DNA from: Prevotellaceae bacterium UBA4301
GTDB lineage: Bacteria > Bacteroidota > Bacteroidia > Bacteroidales > Bacteroidaceae
Length of the DNA: 42,348 nucleotides
NCBI GenBank assembly: GCA_002395775.1
Contig: DGUV01000090.1
Span: 1 to 42,348 of the forward strand
Direction of reading: 5' to 3'
Shown here: positions 31,906-41,172 of the stretch, piece by piece
Layout: each line of letters starts with the position of its first letter
Position numbering within the stretch: the first letter of the stretch is position 1
Translations under genes and position numbers: made by a program
Notes under the pieces: model-generated
The model's input: only the letters and a program-made list of their open reading frames with translations
Told to the model about the DNA's origin: nothing
The model's database searches: none

Positions 31906-33078
31906 CTATTTAAGTTGGGCCAGATGCTCACGAATCTGGTAGGTTCTTTGTTTATATTCAGGCATAATGGTTTGCAAATGTTCGCGAATAGCCTCCTTGT
32001 TCTCTGCAAGATACAAGAAGGAACGAAGCAAATCTCCCTCGGCGAAGTCCTTACTATTGACCACCAAACGTTCGTCGAGACCCAAGTCCTTCGCTATGCC
32101 CCGCGACTTTATCGAGTAGCCGAGGGCTATGGTGGGCACACACATGGAATAGGCCGAGATGACGGCATGAGTGCGGGCCCCAACGAACATGCTGCACTTC
32201 GATATGGCATGGCGTATCTGGCAATAGTTGAGTTGGTCGATATCAAGGATGTGCAGGCGTTCGTGCCCAGCATAATACTCACTGATGAGCTTTGCCATCT
32301 CTCGGTCGTCCTGATTCTCCCCGCCCACCTTCCATGTTACATGAGGAATGAGCATGAGCTGCTGATTGGTTTTCGTCAGGATGTAACTGATAAGGTCCAG
32401 AACCTCCTTTGCGAACTGTCCGTCCAACGTCATGCCGCCCATGACATAGTTACTGACATTCAGTCCTACGACATCGCCCTTCTGAAGGAAATCGGGCAAC
32501 GGACACTGCTGAGCCTCAAGGACAAAAGCCGGGTCGGGAAAAAGGCAGACGTTCTGCAGGCCCAAGGACATGAAGTAGTCGTATGTCATGGACTCACGAG
32601 TGTATATCAACGAGAAGCGCGACAGGGTCTCCCGTTTTTCCTTGGTTTGGTTCTCTGGCCCCATGGAGCATCCCCAAAGTACAGTCTTAATGCCTCGCCG
32701 ATGTAACCAGTTGTTGAGGTAAATGAGTTCGTTGTTCCCATAGCAAAGCATGTCTCCGCCGGTAAAGAGCACCACATCGTCCTCCCCCACCATGCGCAAC
32801 ATGGTCCGGAAGGGATAGGTCTGACGCCACTCCATCGTCTTGGGAGTATGAAGTACCTTGTTTAGGGCGCCAAGGAATTTATCGAAGACGAATGAATCCC
32901 GCCGACAAGGAACCAGTGTCACATAATCGGCCACGCCTAATCGGGTGTCTAACTCTACATCACGGCAATAGCCCCAAAGACGGTCTGCCGACTCGCCTAT
33001 CAGCATGGCAGACCCTCGGGCTATCGCTTCGCATCCGCGATTGCCACCGTCGAGATGTATGGGAAAGTAGTATTTCAT
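31906..33078 (-). CDS. Polysaccharide pyruvyl transferase family protein
   Basis: 390 residues. It starts MKYYFPIHLDGGNRGCEAIA, the nucleotide/PEP-binding opening of the CsaB-like family, with later motifs VLWGCSMGPE, YTRESMTYDYF, FPDPAFVLE and CSMFVGARTHAVISAYSMCVPTIALGYSIKSRG. These enzymes add a pyruvate ketal from PEP to a sugar, giving the polymer negative charge. Its ATG overlaps the polymerase gene upstream (33075-33078). Confidence 0.87.
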   Translation of the reverse strand: MKYYFPIHLDGGNRGCEAIARGSAMLIGESADRLWGYCRDVELDTRLGVADYVTLVPCRRDSFVFDKFLGALNKVLHTPKTMEWRQTYPFRTMLRMVGEDDVVLFTGGDMLCYGNNELIYLNNWLHRRGIKTVLWGCSMGPENQTKEKRETLSRFSLIYTRESMTYDYFMSLGLQNVCLFPDPAFVLEAQQCPLPDFLQKGDVVGLNVSNYVMGGMTLDGQFAKEVLDLISYILTKTNQQLMLIPHVTWKVGGENQDDREMAKLISEYYAGHERLHILDIDQLNYCQIRHAISKCSMFVGARTHAVISAYSMCVPTIALGYSIKSRGIAKDLGLDERLVVNSKDFAEGDLLRSFLYLAENKEAIREHLQTIMPEYKQRTYQIREHLAQLK

Positions 33079-34379
33079 GCCGTTTCAGTTTTTTCTTTCT
33101 CTTCTGTGTCATCCGTGCCCCACACAAATATGAACTTTGAGCACAAGTATAGTATTCCTGCCGCCACATAGACAAAGGCAGTGGCCACTGTATAATATCT
33201 GTAATAGAATATGCCGAATGTTGGCACTGCCCCCAAGGCGAACAGCATGAGCACGTCGGAAATGTCAAACTCAGTCCGATTGTATCTATTGATGACCAGA
33301 CAGCATAGAAAAGCGAATAATAGACTGATGAGTATGGCTCCGACAACCCCTGTATCCAACAACCACGAACCGATGTGCGAGGCAAAGACACCGATGAAGA
33401 AGCCCTCCCTGGCAGTTCGTTCGTCCTTTGTATCCACATACTGGTTCTTATAAACGAAATAAGAAGTCACGGGGAACTCACGCTCTAAATAGTAAAGATT
33501 AGGGTTATGATTGTCGTAGAAGTAACAAAAGTTTACATACGACTGGCCTGCATACTCCAGCATACTGCCACTGGCACCCTCGTCCTCGTTCTCGAAACGA
33601 GACGATGACACGGCGATGATATAGGTCATTCCCACCGCCAGTACGGGCAGGCTGACCACTAGCAGAAAGTTTCGCACACGGTGAGTGATGAACTTCTGAA
33701 AGAATACAAGGCAGAAGAAAAACATGAGTCCGTAATGGATGATCTCCGTTCGGTCGGCCATCAGAATGCCTCTCAGTATAGGACTAATGGATATGGCCAG
33801 AAGGGGAAAGGTTTTCCATAGACTGCGCTTCTCCACACATGTATAATAGAAGAACAGCGGCAAAGCCAGCAAGGTCATGAAACTTAGCAGATACATGAAC
33901 TGAATGGGCATAGGCATGGTCAGCATCTTGGCATCGGCTGGCGATATGTTGCCCGCATAGTGGGATTCCTTCAGAAACTTGAAGTCGCCATGCAACAAGT
34001 CGGATATGGAACCTCCTACAAGGTAGTACATGATGATGCCCTGAAGCACTATCAGCAACGTAAAGGCATAGATGAGATAGCGATGGACGTTGGATATCCG
34101 CTCCAGTTTCTCGGGACGGATGAAGGAGAAGGGAACGATGGTCAGCGTGATGAGACCACAATATAGCACCGTAGGTACAACACCAAGTTCGGGTTCGTAG
34201 CCATCGACCAGCACACCACCGCCTTGCTGATTCAGGAATCCCCCCATCACCATCAACACACTGCACAACGACGTAATCGTATAAAGCATGGACATGTATG
34301 TAGCCACGTCATACGTTCTGTGCTTTTGCCAGAAGTAATAGGTGAGTCCTGCGAAATACACGAGTGGTACGAAGTGCAT
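33075..34379 (-). CDS. wzy: Wzy-like O-antigen/capsule polymerase
   Basis: 434 residues, polytopic with about 10-12 transmembrane helices (VLYCGLITLTIVPFSFI, YLIYAFTLLIVLQGIIMYYLVGG, LLSFMTLLALPLFFYY). A long hydrophilic loop of about 70 residues (SSRFENEDEGASGSMLEYAGQ..., YVDTKDERTAREGFF) near the C-terminal third is a Wzy feature. Wzy polymers join repeat units on the periplasmic side. Wzy sequences are poorly conserved, so the call rests on topology and operon context with wzx, wzz and glycosyltransferases. Confidence 0.75.
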   Translation of the reverse strand: MHFVPLVYFAGLTYYFWQKHRTYDVATYMSMLYTITSLCSVLMVMGGFLNQQGGGVLVDGYEPELGVVPTVLYCGLITLTIVPFSFIRPEKLERISNVHRYLIYAFTLLIVLQGIIMYYLVGGSISDLLHGDFKFLKESHYAGNISPADAKMLTMPMPIQFMYLLSFMTLLALPLFFYYTCVEKRSLWKTFPLLAISISPILRGILMADRTEIIHYGLMFFFCLVFFQKFITHRVRNFLLVVSLPVLAVGMTYIIAVSSSRFENEDEGASGSMLEYAGQSYVNFCYFYDNHNPNLYYLEREFPVTSYFVYKNQYVDTKDERTAREGFFIGVFASHIGSWLLDTGVVGAILISLLFAFLCCLVINRYNRTEFDISDVLMLFALGAVPTFGIFYYRYYTVATAFVYVAAGILYLCSKFIFVWGTDDTEEKEKTETA

Positions 34380-34397
34380 AAGAACCTTTCTGCTTGG

Positions 34398-35393
34398 TTA
34401 ATGATAAATGTTTGTAGTAGCTACTGGGCGACGGGTTGACAGGGCTATCTTCATCTCGTCTTGCATCACGCCTGTCCCTATGATGACCACCATCACCTCG
34501 TTTTCGGGGATGCCAAAGTGCTTCTGCATGGCCAGCAGCTTGTCGCTCATGAATCCACACGAAAGCGGAATGGCCCCCAGACCTTCATAATGGAGGGCAT
34601 TGATGAGGTTCTGGGCATAGAGACCGCCATCGACGAAGCACTGGAATGGTTCGTGGCCGAGGAAGCCCTTCATGTCGGCTGTCACAACAATGGAGCAATG
34701 GATGTCGTCGCAGAAGCCCTTGCACCCGTCCTGCATGCGCAGCAGTTCGTGGGAATCCTCTCCAAAGTAGATGTGGGTATGCCATGCCTGTCGGTTGCAG
34801 GCAGAGGGGGTCCGCGAAGCCAACGTCAAAGCCTTCTCAAGTATCTCCTTCGAGGGAAGTTCCTCCTTGAAGTAACGGATGGAATGGCGACTATAGAGCA
34901 ACGAGTGATAGTCGCCCTTTGCCTGTTCTTGCAGATAATCGGCCCGAAGCATTTCTATGCCAGCCGGCATCTTGAGCGATGCCTCCTCTATGCCAGCCTC
35001 CTCACAAAGCACCCTGAATGCACGCTCTATCTCTGGTATCTCCACCCCGTCGCGATGCTGATAAGCGATGTATTCCTTGATGGTTGACAAGGGATAGACA
35101 AGGAACGTGTTGTCCTTACCTCCATACAGCCGATTGTACTTTCGGAGGCGTTCGATGAGTGCCGTCACCTTGGCCTGTCCGAAGCCTCGACGGGTGTTAC
35201 GCATCGACATGCCTTTCTCTATGATGTGATTCTCGCGCAGCAGTGTGTACTGCATCTTCTGCTGGTCGCGGTCGGTGTTGATGCATGCATTGTAGCGCCG
35301 CAGACGTTTCCAATAGTTGAGCATCTCGATGAGAAACTGCATCGATAATGGCAGTCGAGCCTTTATTCCTTTATATATGCGTGACCAAGTCAT
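34398..35393 (-). CDS. Nitroreductase-family protein with N-terminal extension, in the polysaccharide operon
   Basis: 331 residues. The nitroreductase domain starts near 165 (LLYSRHSIRYF, the FMN-binding start), continues with ASRTPSACNRQAWHTHIY and FVDGGLYAQNLINALHYEGLGAIPLSCG, and ends in the expected flavin loop. The first 160 residues form an extra helical part (LLRENHIIEKGMSMRNTRRGFG) that normal 200-residue nitroreductases lack. It overlaps or adjoins genes on both sides (4 bases with wzx), so it belongs to the operon. A redox step on the polymer or its sugar donor is possible, but the substrate is unknown. Confidence 0.8.
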   Translation of the reverse strand: MTWSRIYKGIKARLPLSMQFLIEMLNYWKRLRRYNACINTDRDQQKMQYTLLRENHIIEKGMSMRNTRRGFGQAKVTALIERLRKYNRLYGGKDNTFLVYPLSTIKEYIAYQHRDGVEIPEIERAFRVLCEEAGIEEASLKMPAGIEMLRADYLQEQAKGDYHSLLYSRHSIRYFKEELPSKEILEKALTLASRTPSACNRQAWHTHIYFGEDSHELLRMQDGCKGFCDDIHCSIVVTADMKGFLGHEPFQCFVDGGLYAQNLINALHYEGLGAIPLSCGFMSDKLLAMQKHFGIPENEVMVVIIGTGVMQDEMKIALSTRRPVATTNIYH

Positions 35394-36709
35394 CGGAGTA
35401 GGGATTTAATGTGAATGATGTCTGTCCACCCAATACCGATGGCCTTCATCTGCTTGGTGAAGATGTGTCGGTATGAGGGTATGATGAAGTTTGCCAGCGT
35501 CCCGGAGACAAAGATGGTGATGATGGCCACATAGGCTGCGCCATGGATGCCATATTGGCGAATGAAGACAAGGTTGAGCAGAACACACGTCACACAACCT
35601 ATGACGTTGCGTATGGAGGCATACTTCTGTATGCCCTCGATTATCATCATCTGGCCCGATGTCTGCGATAGTGCGTCACCAATCACCTTGAAAGCCAGGA
35701 TGGAGAGCACCGAGGCAGCCTCAATGTACATGAGTCCGAAGGTGAAACGCACGATGAAATAAGAGAAGAAACTGGTGGCAAGAGCCAGAATCACGCACAC
35801 CCAAAGGGTGACGTTCATGAACACGGAGGAGAGACGTTCGTAGTTCTCCACACTGTGCTCCCGGGCCTCAACCAGCATGGGGCTTATGGTCTGCGAAATG
35901 ATGGTGGGGACGAAGACCAGCAGTTCTGCGAACCTGACAGCAACGCTATAGACTCCCAGGTGACTCTGGTCTATCATATTTGCAATCATCATCTGGTCGA
36001 TGCGATTATAGACAATGATGGCCGCTCCTGACAACAGAAGGGGGAAGGACTGGCGGAGCATGAAGCGGGCCAGTCCCCGATCGAAATGCCACTTGCGTAC
36101 GGAGTCAATCTTCCTGATGTAAGAAGTTGTGTAGCCCACTGCCAGCAACAGGGAATCGATGAGCAGCGAGACGATGAACCAGACAAGGGGAAGGTGCAAA
36201 AGCACGAAAGCAACCTTGATGGCTACACCTATGAGTGTGCGGGATATCTCGGTCTTCACCACATATTCGTTCCACACGATGGAAGTGAAGTGGTTGCGCG
36301 AGACCCAAGTGGTGTTCAGCACCACCGAGAAGGCGTACATCATGATGTAGAAACGGATGCGCATGTCGCTCTCAAACAAGGCTGCCGTCACGAAGATGGC
36401 CACCAGCGTGATGGCGGCAAAGAAGAGTTTCAGGGTAAAGGTGGTTCCGATGATTTTGTCCCGAAGCGCCGGGGCCTTCGATTCTTCACGAATCTGTATG
36501 AAATCGAGCCCGAAGTCGGCAAACACCTGAAATATGGCCACATAGCTGACCACATAGTTCATGATGCCGTATTGTTCCTTCCCAAGATACCTCGCTACAA
36601 TGATGCCCACGACAAGAACGCTCGTCAGGCTTACAATCTTGCCGCTAATGGCCCAAGCTATATTCGTGAGGGCTTTTTTCTTCTTTTCTGATATACCTGT
36701 GCTTTTCAC
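35390..36709 (-). CDS. wzx: Wzx-type oligosaccharide flippase
   Basis: 439 residues with 12 or more transmembrane helices of the MOP/PST superfamily. It starts KKALTNIAWAISGKIVSLTSVLVVGIIVARYLGKEQYGIMNY, the typical N-terminal signature, and contains GLARFMLRQSFPLLLSGAAIIVYNRIDQMMI. It moves lipid-linked repeat units from the cytoplasmic to the periplasmic leaflet before Wzy polymerisation. It lies between wzz and the nitroreductase gene in the operon. Confidence 0.88.
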   Translation of the reverse strand: MKSTGISEKKKKALTNIAWAISGKIVSLTSVLVVGIIVARYLGKEQYGIMNYVVSYVAIFQVFADFGLDFIQIREESKAPALRDKIIGTTFTLKLFFAAITLVAIFVTAALFESDMRIRFYIMMYAFSVVLNTTWVSRNHFTSIVWNEYVVKTEISRTLIGVAIKVAFVLLHLPLVWFIVSLLIDSLLLAVGYTTSYIRKIDSVRKWHFDRGLARFMLRQSFPLLLSGAAIIVYNRIDQMMIANMIDQSHLGVYSVAVRFAELLVFVPTIISQTISPMLVEAREHSVENYERLSSVFMNVTLWVCVILALATSFFSYFIVRFTFGLMYIEAASVLSILAFKVIGDALSQTSGQMMIIEGIQKYASIRNVIGCVTCVLLNLVFIRQYGIHGAAYVAIITIFVSGTLANFIIPSYRHIFTKQMKAIGIGWTDIIHIKSLLR

Positions 36710-36722
36710 AAACGGGCAGACA

Positions 36723-37781
36723 CTAAAGGGACTCTTTACGAAATACGTACCCCGCCGTAATGATGGATGTCAGGACGAGCATACCCAGGACAAACAGCAT
36801 GCGCTTGGGCCCTGCAGGGCGGATGGGCACTATGGCGCTCTTCAGTGTGGTGAAGGCCGGAGTCTTCTCCTGCAACTTCACTTTCGTGGCCTGCAGCTGG
36901 GTCTCCATGGCCGTGAGGGAGTTTTGCTTCAGGGCCAGTTCGCTCTCCAGCTTGTCCCGCTCGCTCTGGTAACTTTGCAGAATGACGTTGGTGTGTGCGT
37001 CACAGAATCGGCTGTAGGCTCGCATGGCCACGTCGTATTCGTGTTCGGCATCGTCCCTCATTTGCTGATAGTGTGCCACATCCTCCTTCACCTTACTGGT
37101 GCGATAGCGGATGATGAACTCCTGCAAGTGGCTCTTCACGCTGTCGGCCAGCGTGGCACAGATGAGGGGATCTTGGTCTATGACACTGATGGTGATGACG
37201 CTCGTCTTCTTGTCCACAGCGCAACTGATGTTCTCCATCACTCCCTTCATCAGTTCATAGTCCTTCTTGTTCATCCGGAAGGGGTTGACACCACCCTCTG
37301 CCGTTCCTCTCGGGGTCTTATCTTCCTCCTCAAACCATCCCTTCACGGTTCTCATCATTGTGCGGAAGGGGCGCGTGAGGGCGTTTTGCTTTTGGTGCGA
37401 CTTCAGGTAGTCGAAATAGGTGGTGGTGAGGCTGCCGTCCTTGGTGGTCACCTTTATGCCATAGAGGCCGACCACGAACTCGGGACTCTGAAAGAGGTCG
37501 GGATAGAGCTCAGGATAGATGGCATCCTGACCGCCGATGCCGCCGATGTTGAAACCAAACGACGAGGCAATGGACGAGAGACCGCCCGCATCCTCACCGC
37601 TCATTTCAGGGGCCAGCTTCACTTCGCTGTTGTAGAAACGCGGTTGGGGAAGTATCCAGATGCAGGAAAGGATGAAGGTCACTAACCATACCTTGAAGAA
37701 GAGTTTCTTCTTGGCCCATAGGGCATGGAACACCTTTCCCAAGTCAATAATCTTCTGGTCGCTTTTGTTTCTTTCTTCCAT
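36723..37781 (-). CDS. wzz: Wzz-type chain length determinant protein
   Basis: 352 residues with two membrane helices: one near 30-50 (KLFFKVWLVTFILSCIWIL) and one at the C-terminus (RMLFVLGMLVLTSIITAGYVF), preceded by the Pro-rich IVPIRPAGPK motif. The part between is periplasmic, with a coiled coil (YQQMRDDAEHEYDVAMRAYSRF). There is no kinase domain, unlike the Wzc at 22912-25362. It sets the length of the polymer and is paired here with the SLBB export protein. 13 bases separate it from wzx. Confidence 0.85.
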   Translation of the reverse strand: MEERNKSDQKIIDLGKVFHALWAKKKLFFKVWLVTFILSCIWILPQPRFYNSEVKLAPEMSGEDAGGLSSIASSFGFNIGGIGGQDAIYPELYPDLFQSPEFVVGLYGIKVTTKDGSLTTTYFDYLKSHQKQNALTRPFRTMMRTVKGWFEEEDKTPRGTAEGGVNPFRMNKKDYELMKGVMENISCAVDKKTSVITISVIDQDPLICATLADSVKSHLQEFIIRYRTSKVKEDVAHYQQMRDDAEHEYDVAMRAYSRFCDAHTNVILQSYQSERDKLESELALKQNSLTAMETQLQATKVKLQEKTPAFTTLKSAIVPIRPAGPKRMLFVLGMLVLTSIITAGYVFRKESL

Positions 37782-37799
37782 GACAAGACCTCCCTTAAG

Positions 37800-40355
37800 T
37801 TAGTTCTTCTTCAAAATACTTATCAAGGCCACAACTACGCTTGCCAACGAAGCACCACCACTTGAGATGGCCATAACCTCGCCCGTCGTCATGCGGTTCT
37901 TCTGCTTTTTGGTCGGAATCACGATTTCGCAACCCGGCTCAATGTCCTTGTGACCCCACGAGTGTCGATTGATTTTCTCTGCCGAGCCGTTCATGTAGAT
38001 GGCATAGGCTCCCTTCTTGTTGGCACGGGATCCATAGCCTCCGGCACGCTTGATGTAGTACTTTAGGGGCTTGTTCTTCATGTAGCCCATGCTGACAGGA
38101 TAGAGCACCTCGCCACTTACCTTCACCGTGTTCGAGTACTGCGGGATGGTGAGCAGGTCGCCCTCGCGCAGGACGATGTCGGCAGGACTGCCGGGGTTGT
38201 CGATGGCCTCTTGCAAGTTGATGCTCAGGGGATAGGTCTCACCCATGTCCAGTTTCAGCGACATCAGGGAGTCGGCCTGATCCATGTCGTAGCGTTTCTC
38301 GCTCTGCATGGCTTCCTCGTACATCTGTATCTGGGCGGCACGCAGCGAGTTCTCGCGCTGAATCTTTTCTTCCTCGGTCATCTGACGTGTCAGTCGGGCA
38401 CCCTTGGCATAGCCGAGCTTGGTCAGTCCGCCGGCGTCGCGCACGAGGTCGGAGAGGCGATAGTTCTTGGTGCTCATGGCGTAGTCGCCCTCAAAGTTGA
38501 TACAACCCTCCACACGCACCGTCTGCTGCTCGTTGTAGGCTGGACTCTTACGTACCACCACCACATCGAAGGGCATCAGCACGCAGGTGCTGTCCGACGA
38601 GCGGAACCCATCGTTAAGGGCCACGCTGAAGACCTCGGCACTCACCTCGCTGCTGTTCACTGCCTTGAAGTCCTGGATGCGCCGATAGACATCCACCTTG
38701 GCCATTGAGGCCGCAGGAGTAAGTCCACCTGCCATCAGTATGAGGTCTTCCACCGTGGTGTTCTCGGCATACTGGTATTCGCCTGGATAGAGCACCTCGC
38801 CAGAGATGGTAAGCGTCTGTTCGCCCTTCATGTCGATGGTGCTGGGCACATAGAGCACGTCGCCCTTCCTCAAGGGAATGTCGGCCACGGTGCCATCCAT
38901 GATGCCTTCGATGTCAACGGAAATCATCTCCAGCGACAGGTCGTCCTTTTCGCGATGCATGACTGCGCGGCTCAGGAAGGCATCCTCCCTCAGGCCATCG
39001 GCCACCTGCAGCAGTCCTTTCACGGTCTGCACCTCGCCGCCGAGCTCAAACTGTCCGGCATGCTTCACGGCACCGCGCACCTCCACCATGTTGCTGAAGC
39101 GGGCCAGCACACTGTCCACAAAGATGCTGTCGCCGTCCTTCAGCAGGAAACTCGACATTTTGAACTCGTCCACCGTGTGCATGCTGTATTCGTTGCCAGC
39201 CTTGCGAGTCAGGCGCACGTTCTTGGTGAAGGCGTCGCCTGCGAATCCGCCTGCATCGCGAATGACCTGCATGACACTCTCCGTGGATTTCATCTCGTAG
39301 AACATGGGGCGCTTCACCTTACCCCTGACGTTGACAAGGCATTCGTAGGGGTCAACCGAGATGACATCGTTGTCCTGCAGACGCACGTCGCCCTTCGTGT
39401 TGCCATTGAGCAGATAGTCATAGACGTCGATGGTGGCTATCTGCCTGCCGTTACGATATACCTTGATGTTACGCAACGTACCGATGTCGTTGATACCTCC
39501 TGCGGCATACAGGGCATTGAAGGCGGACGAGAGGCTCGAGAGGGTGTAGGTGCCGGGCATGCGCACTTCGCCGATGACCTGCACTTGTATGCTTCGTGTC
39601 TCGCCCACGGCCAGGTTGAAGCTGCATCCCTGATAATACTGCCCCAGACGGCTCTTCACCGTGGCCGTGGCCTGGCTCACACTCAGCCCGCCCAGCTTGA
39701 TGGGGCCAATGCCCTCAATCACCACATAGCCGTCGGGCGATACGGTGCCCTCGAAACTCTCCTGGCTGGCGCCCCAGACGTCGATGATGACGTTGTCGCC
39801 TGCCCCAAGCCGGTAATTGGCCGGAGTGGCCATATTCTGGTTGGGTTCGAAGGTAAGGTATTCGTTGTTGAAGATGTTGCGACCGAAGACTTGGTTCTCG
39901 TCCTCACGGCCAAACATGTTCTGGTAATAGACCAGCGAGTCGATGTCCATGAAACCTATCTCCTCGTTCAGTGCCTCCTGACGTTCCTTGCGGGGCAGGT
40001 AGCGTTGCTCTTCCTTCTCGCGCTGGGAACGCACCATGTAGCCCTGCTTCTGCCGATACAGGTCCTCGGCCTTCTCCTTGTTGGTGCGTAGGCGGTTTTC
40101 GGTCTGGTTCTTCGACTTGCCCGTCAGGTCCACTGCACCCATCTGGCCCTGTTCGGCCTCCACCTTGCGACGTATGCGCCGCAACTGTTCGGGTGTCACG
40201 CCCTTACGCAAGAGTTTCTGCACTATCGACTGCTGGTTCGACCCTGCAGCCTGTTCCTTCTGCACGAACTGGATGACCTGTTCGTCGTTCATCGACTGGG
40301 AATAAGCACAAGCGGCGCTCATCATGAGCACCAGTGCAAGGAGGTATCTTTGCAT
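37800..40355 (-). CDS. Large SLBB-domain polysaccharide export protein
   Basis: About 851 residues from MQRYLLALVLMMSAACAYSQ, a signal peptide; a Met 7 codons upstream (40376) overlaps the preceding gene and is less likely. After a charged helical part (70-150) comes the Poly_export domain (YRLGAGDNVIIDVWGASQESFEGTVSP), then about six SLBB repeats (e.g. VQVIGEVRMPGTYTLSSLSSAFNALYAAGG, VRGKVKRPMFYEMKS, VEVRGAVKHAGQFELGG, LTISGEVLYPGEYQYAE, VRVEGCINFEGDYAMS). It ends in a hydrophobic helix (GGASLASVVVALISIL). It should form a tall periplasmic conduit to the outer membrane and partners the Wzz encoded next to it. It is a different export protein from the 269-residue Wza-like one. Confidence 0.9.
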   Translation of the reverse strand: MQRYLLALVLMMSAACAYSQSMNDEQVIQFVQKEQAAGSNQQSIVQKLLRKGVTPEQLRRIRRKVEAEQGQMGAVDLTGKSKNQTENRLRTNKEKAEDLYRQKQGYMVRSQREKEEQRYLPRKERQEALNEEIGFMDIDSLVYYQNMFGREDENQVFGRNIFNNEYLTFEPNQNMATPANYRLGAGDNVIIDVWGASQESFEGTVSPDGYVVIEGIGPIKLGGLSVSQATATVKSRLGQYYQGCSFNLAVGETRSIQVQVIGEVRMPGTYTLSSLSSAFNALYAAGGINDIGTLRNIKVYRNGRQIATIDVYDYLLNGNTKGDVRLQDNDVISVDPYECLVNVRGKVKRPMFYEMKSTESVMQVIRDAGGFAGDAFTKNVRLTRKAGNEYSMHTVDEFKMSSFLLKDGDSIFVDSVLARFSNMVEVRGAVKHAGQFELGGEVQTVKGLLQVADGLREDAFLSRAVMHREKDDLSLEMISVDIEGIMDGTVADIPLRKGDVLYVPSTIDMKGEQTLTISGEVLYPGEYQYAENTTVEDLILMAGGLTPAASMAKVDVYRRIQDFKAVNSSEVSAEVFSVALNDGFRSSDSTCVLMPFDVVVVRKSPAYNEQQTVRVEGCINFEGDYAMSTKNYRLSDLVRDAGGLTKLGYAKGARLTRQMTEEEKIQRENSLRAAQIQMYEEAMQSEKRYDMDQADSLMSLKLDMGETYPLSINLQEAIDNPGSPADIVLREGDLLTIPQYSNTVKVSGEVLYPVSMGYMKNKPLKYYIKRAGGYGSRANKKGAYAIYMNGSAEKINRHSWGHKDIEPGCEIVIPTKKQKNRMTTGEVMAISSGGASLASVVVALISILKKN

Positions 40356-40359
40356 AGCA

Positions 40360-40995
40360 TTAAATTTTCTTTCCATAACCTATAAGACGGACTGTAGTGA
40401 GAATGATTTTCAGGTCGAGCCACAGGCTGCGCTTCTGCAGATACTCGAGGTCCATCTGCAACCGGATGAGCATCTTCTCCATCGTGTCGGTGTAACCGTT
40501 GTAGATGGTGGCCATTGAGGTGATGCCCGGCCTGATTTGGTAAAGGTATTCGTAATCGGGATTTTCCTTCATAATCTGGTCGATGAAGTACTTGCGCTCG
40601 GGACGGGGACCCACAAACGACATATCGCCCACAAGCACGTTCCACAACTGGGGCAGTTCGTCGAAGTGATGCTCGCGCAGGAACTTGCCTACGGGTGTAA
40701 GATGATCGTCACACTTCTCAGCCAGCTGGGGCACGCCGTCCTTCTCGCTGTCCATGCGCATTGTCCGGTACTTCAGAATCTGAAAGGGGCGTCCACCCAG
40801 TCCGATACGTTCCTGACGGAAGATTACGGGACCGTCGCCCTGATGGCGCAGACGCAGATATATGTAAAGATAAGCAGGCGAGAGAACAATCATCCCACAA
40901 AACGATGCAGCAATGTCGAACGCACGCTTAACCAGCCGTTCGGCACCATTCATACCATCAACAAACTTATTTTCAGAGGGTATCACTTGGTTCAC
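40360..40995 (-). CDS. WbaP/WcaJ-type initiating sugar transferase, short form
   Basis: 211 residues if the GTG at 40995 is used; an ATG at 40953 would give 197. One membrane segment (AFDIAASFCGMIVLSPAYLYIYL) then the catalytic domain: GDGPVIFRQERIGLGGRPFQ, LKYRTMRMD, LREHHFDELPQLWNVL, MSFVGPRPERK and RPGITSMATIYNGY. It lacks the N-terminal four-helix part of WcaJ. It loads undecaprenyl phosphate with the first sugar phosphate and starts the operon that runs to 29934. No consensus -7 box is seen in the 180 bases upstream. Confidence 0.87.
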   Translation of the reverse strand: MNQVIPSENKFVDGMNGAERLVKRAFDIAASFCGMIVLSPAYLYIYLRLRHQGDGPVIFRQERIGLGGRPFQILKYRTMRMDSEKDGVPQLAEKCDDHLTPVGKFLREHHFDELPQLWNVLVGDMSFVGPRPERKYFIDQIMKENPDYEYLYQIRPGITSMATIYNGYTDTMEKMLIRLQMDLEYLQKRSLWLDLKIILTTVRLIGYGKKI

Positions 40996-41172
40996 TATGT
41001 TTAGGTCTTTCTCGGGTTCTTACATATAATTTATCATATATATAACTCCCAAATGCCCGTTTTATTGTGAAAAGATGTGAAAAAAAGTGTCCTATGGCCG
41101 CAAAGCCCCGTTTTCTCACTCCCGTCCCTGCCATCCTGCTATGGCAATCGCCTGTCCCCTCCCCTCTCGCCT

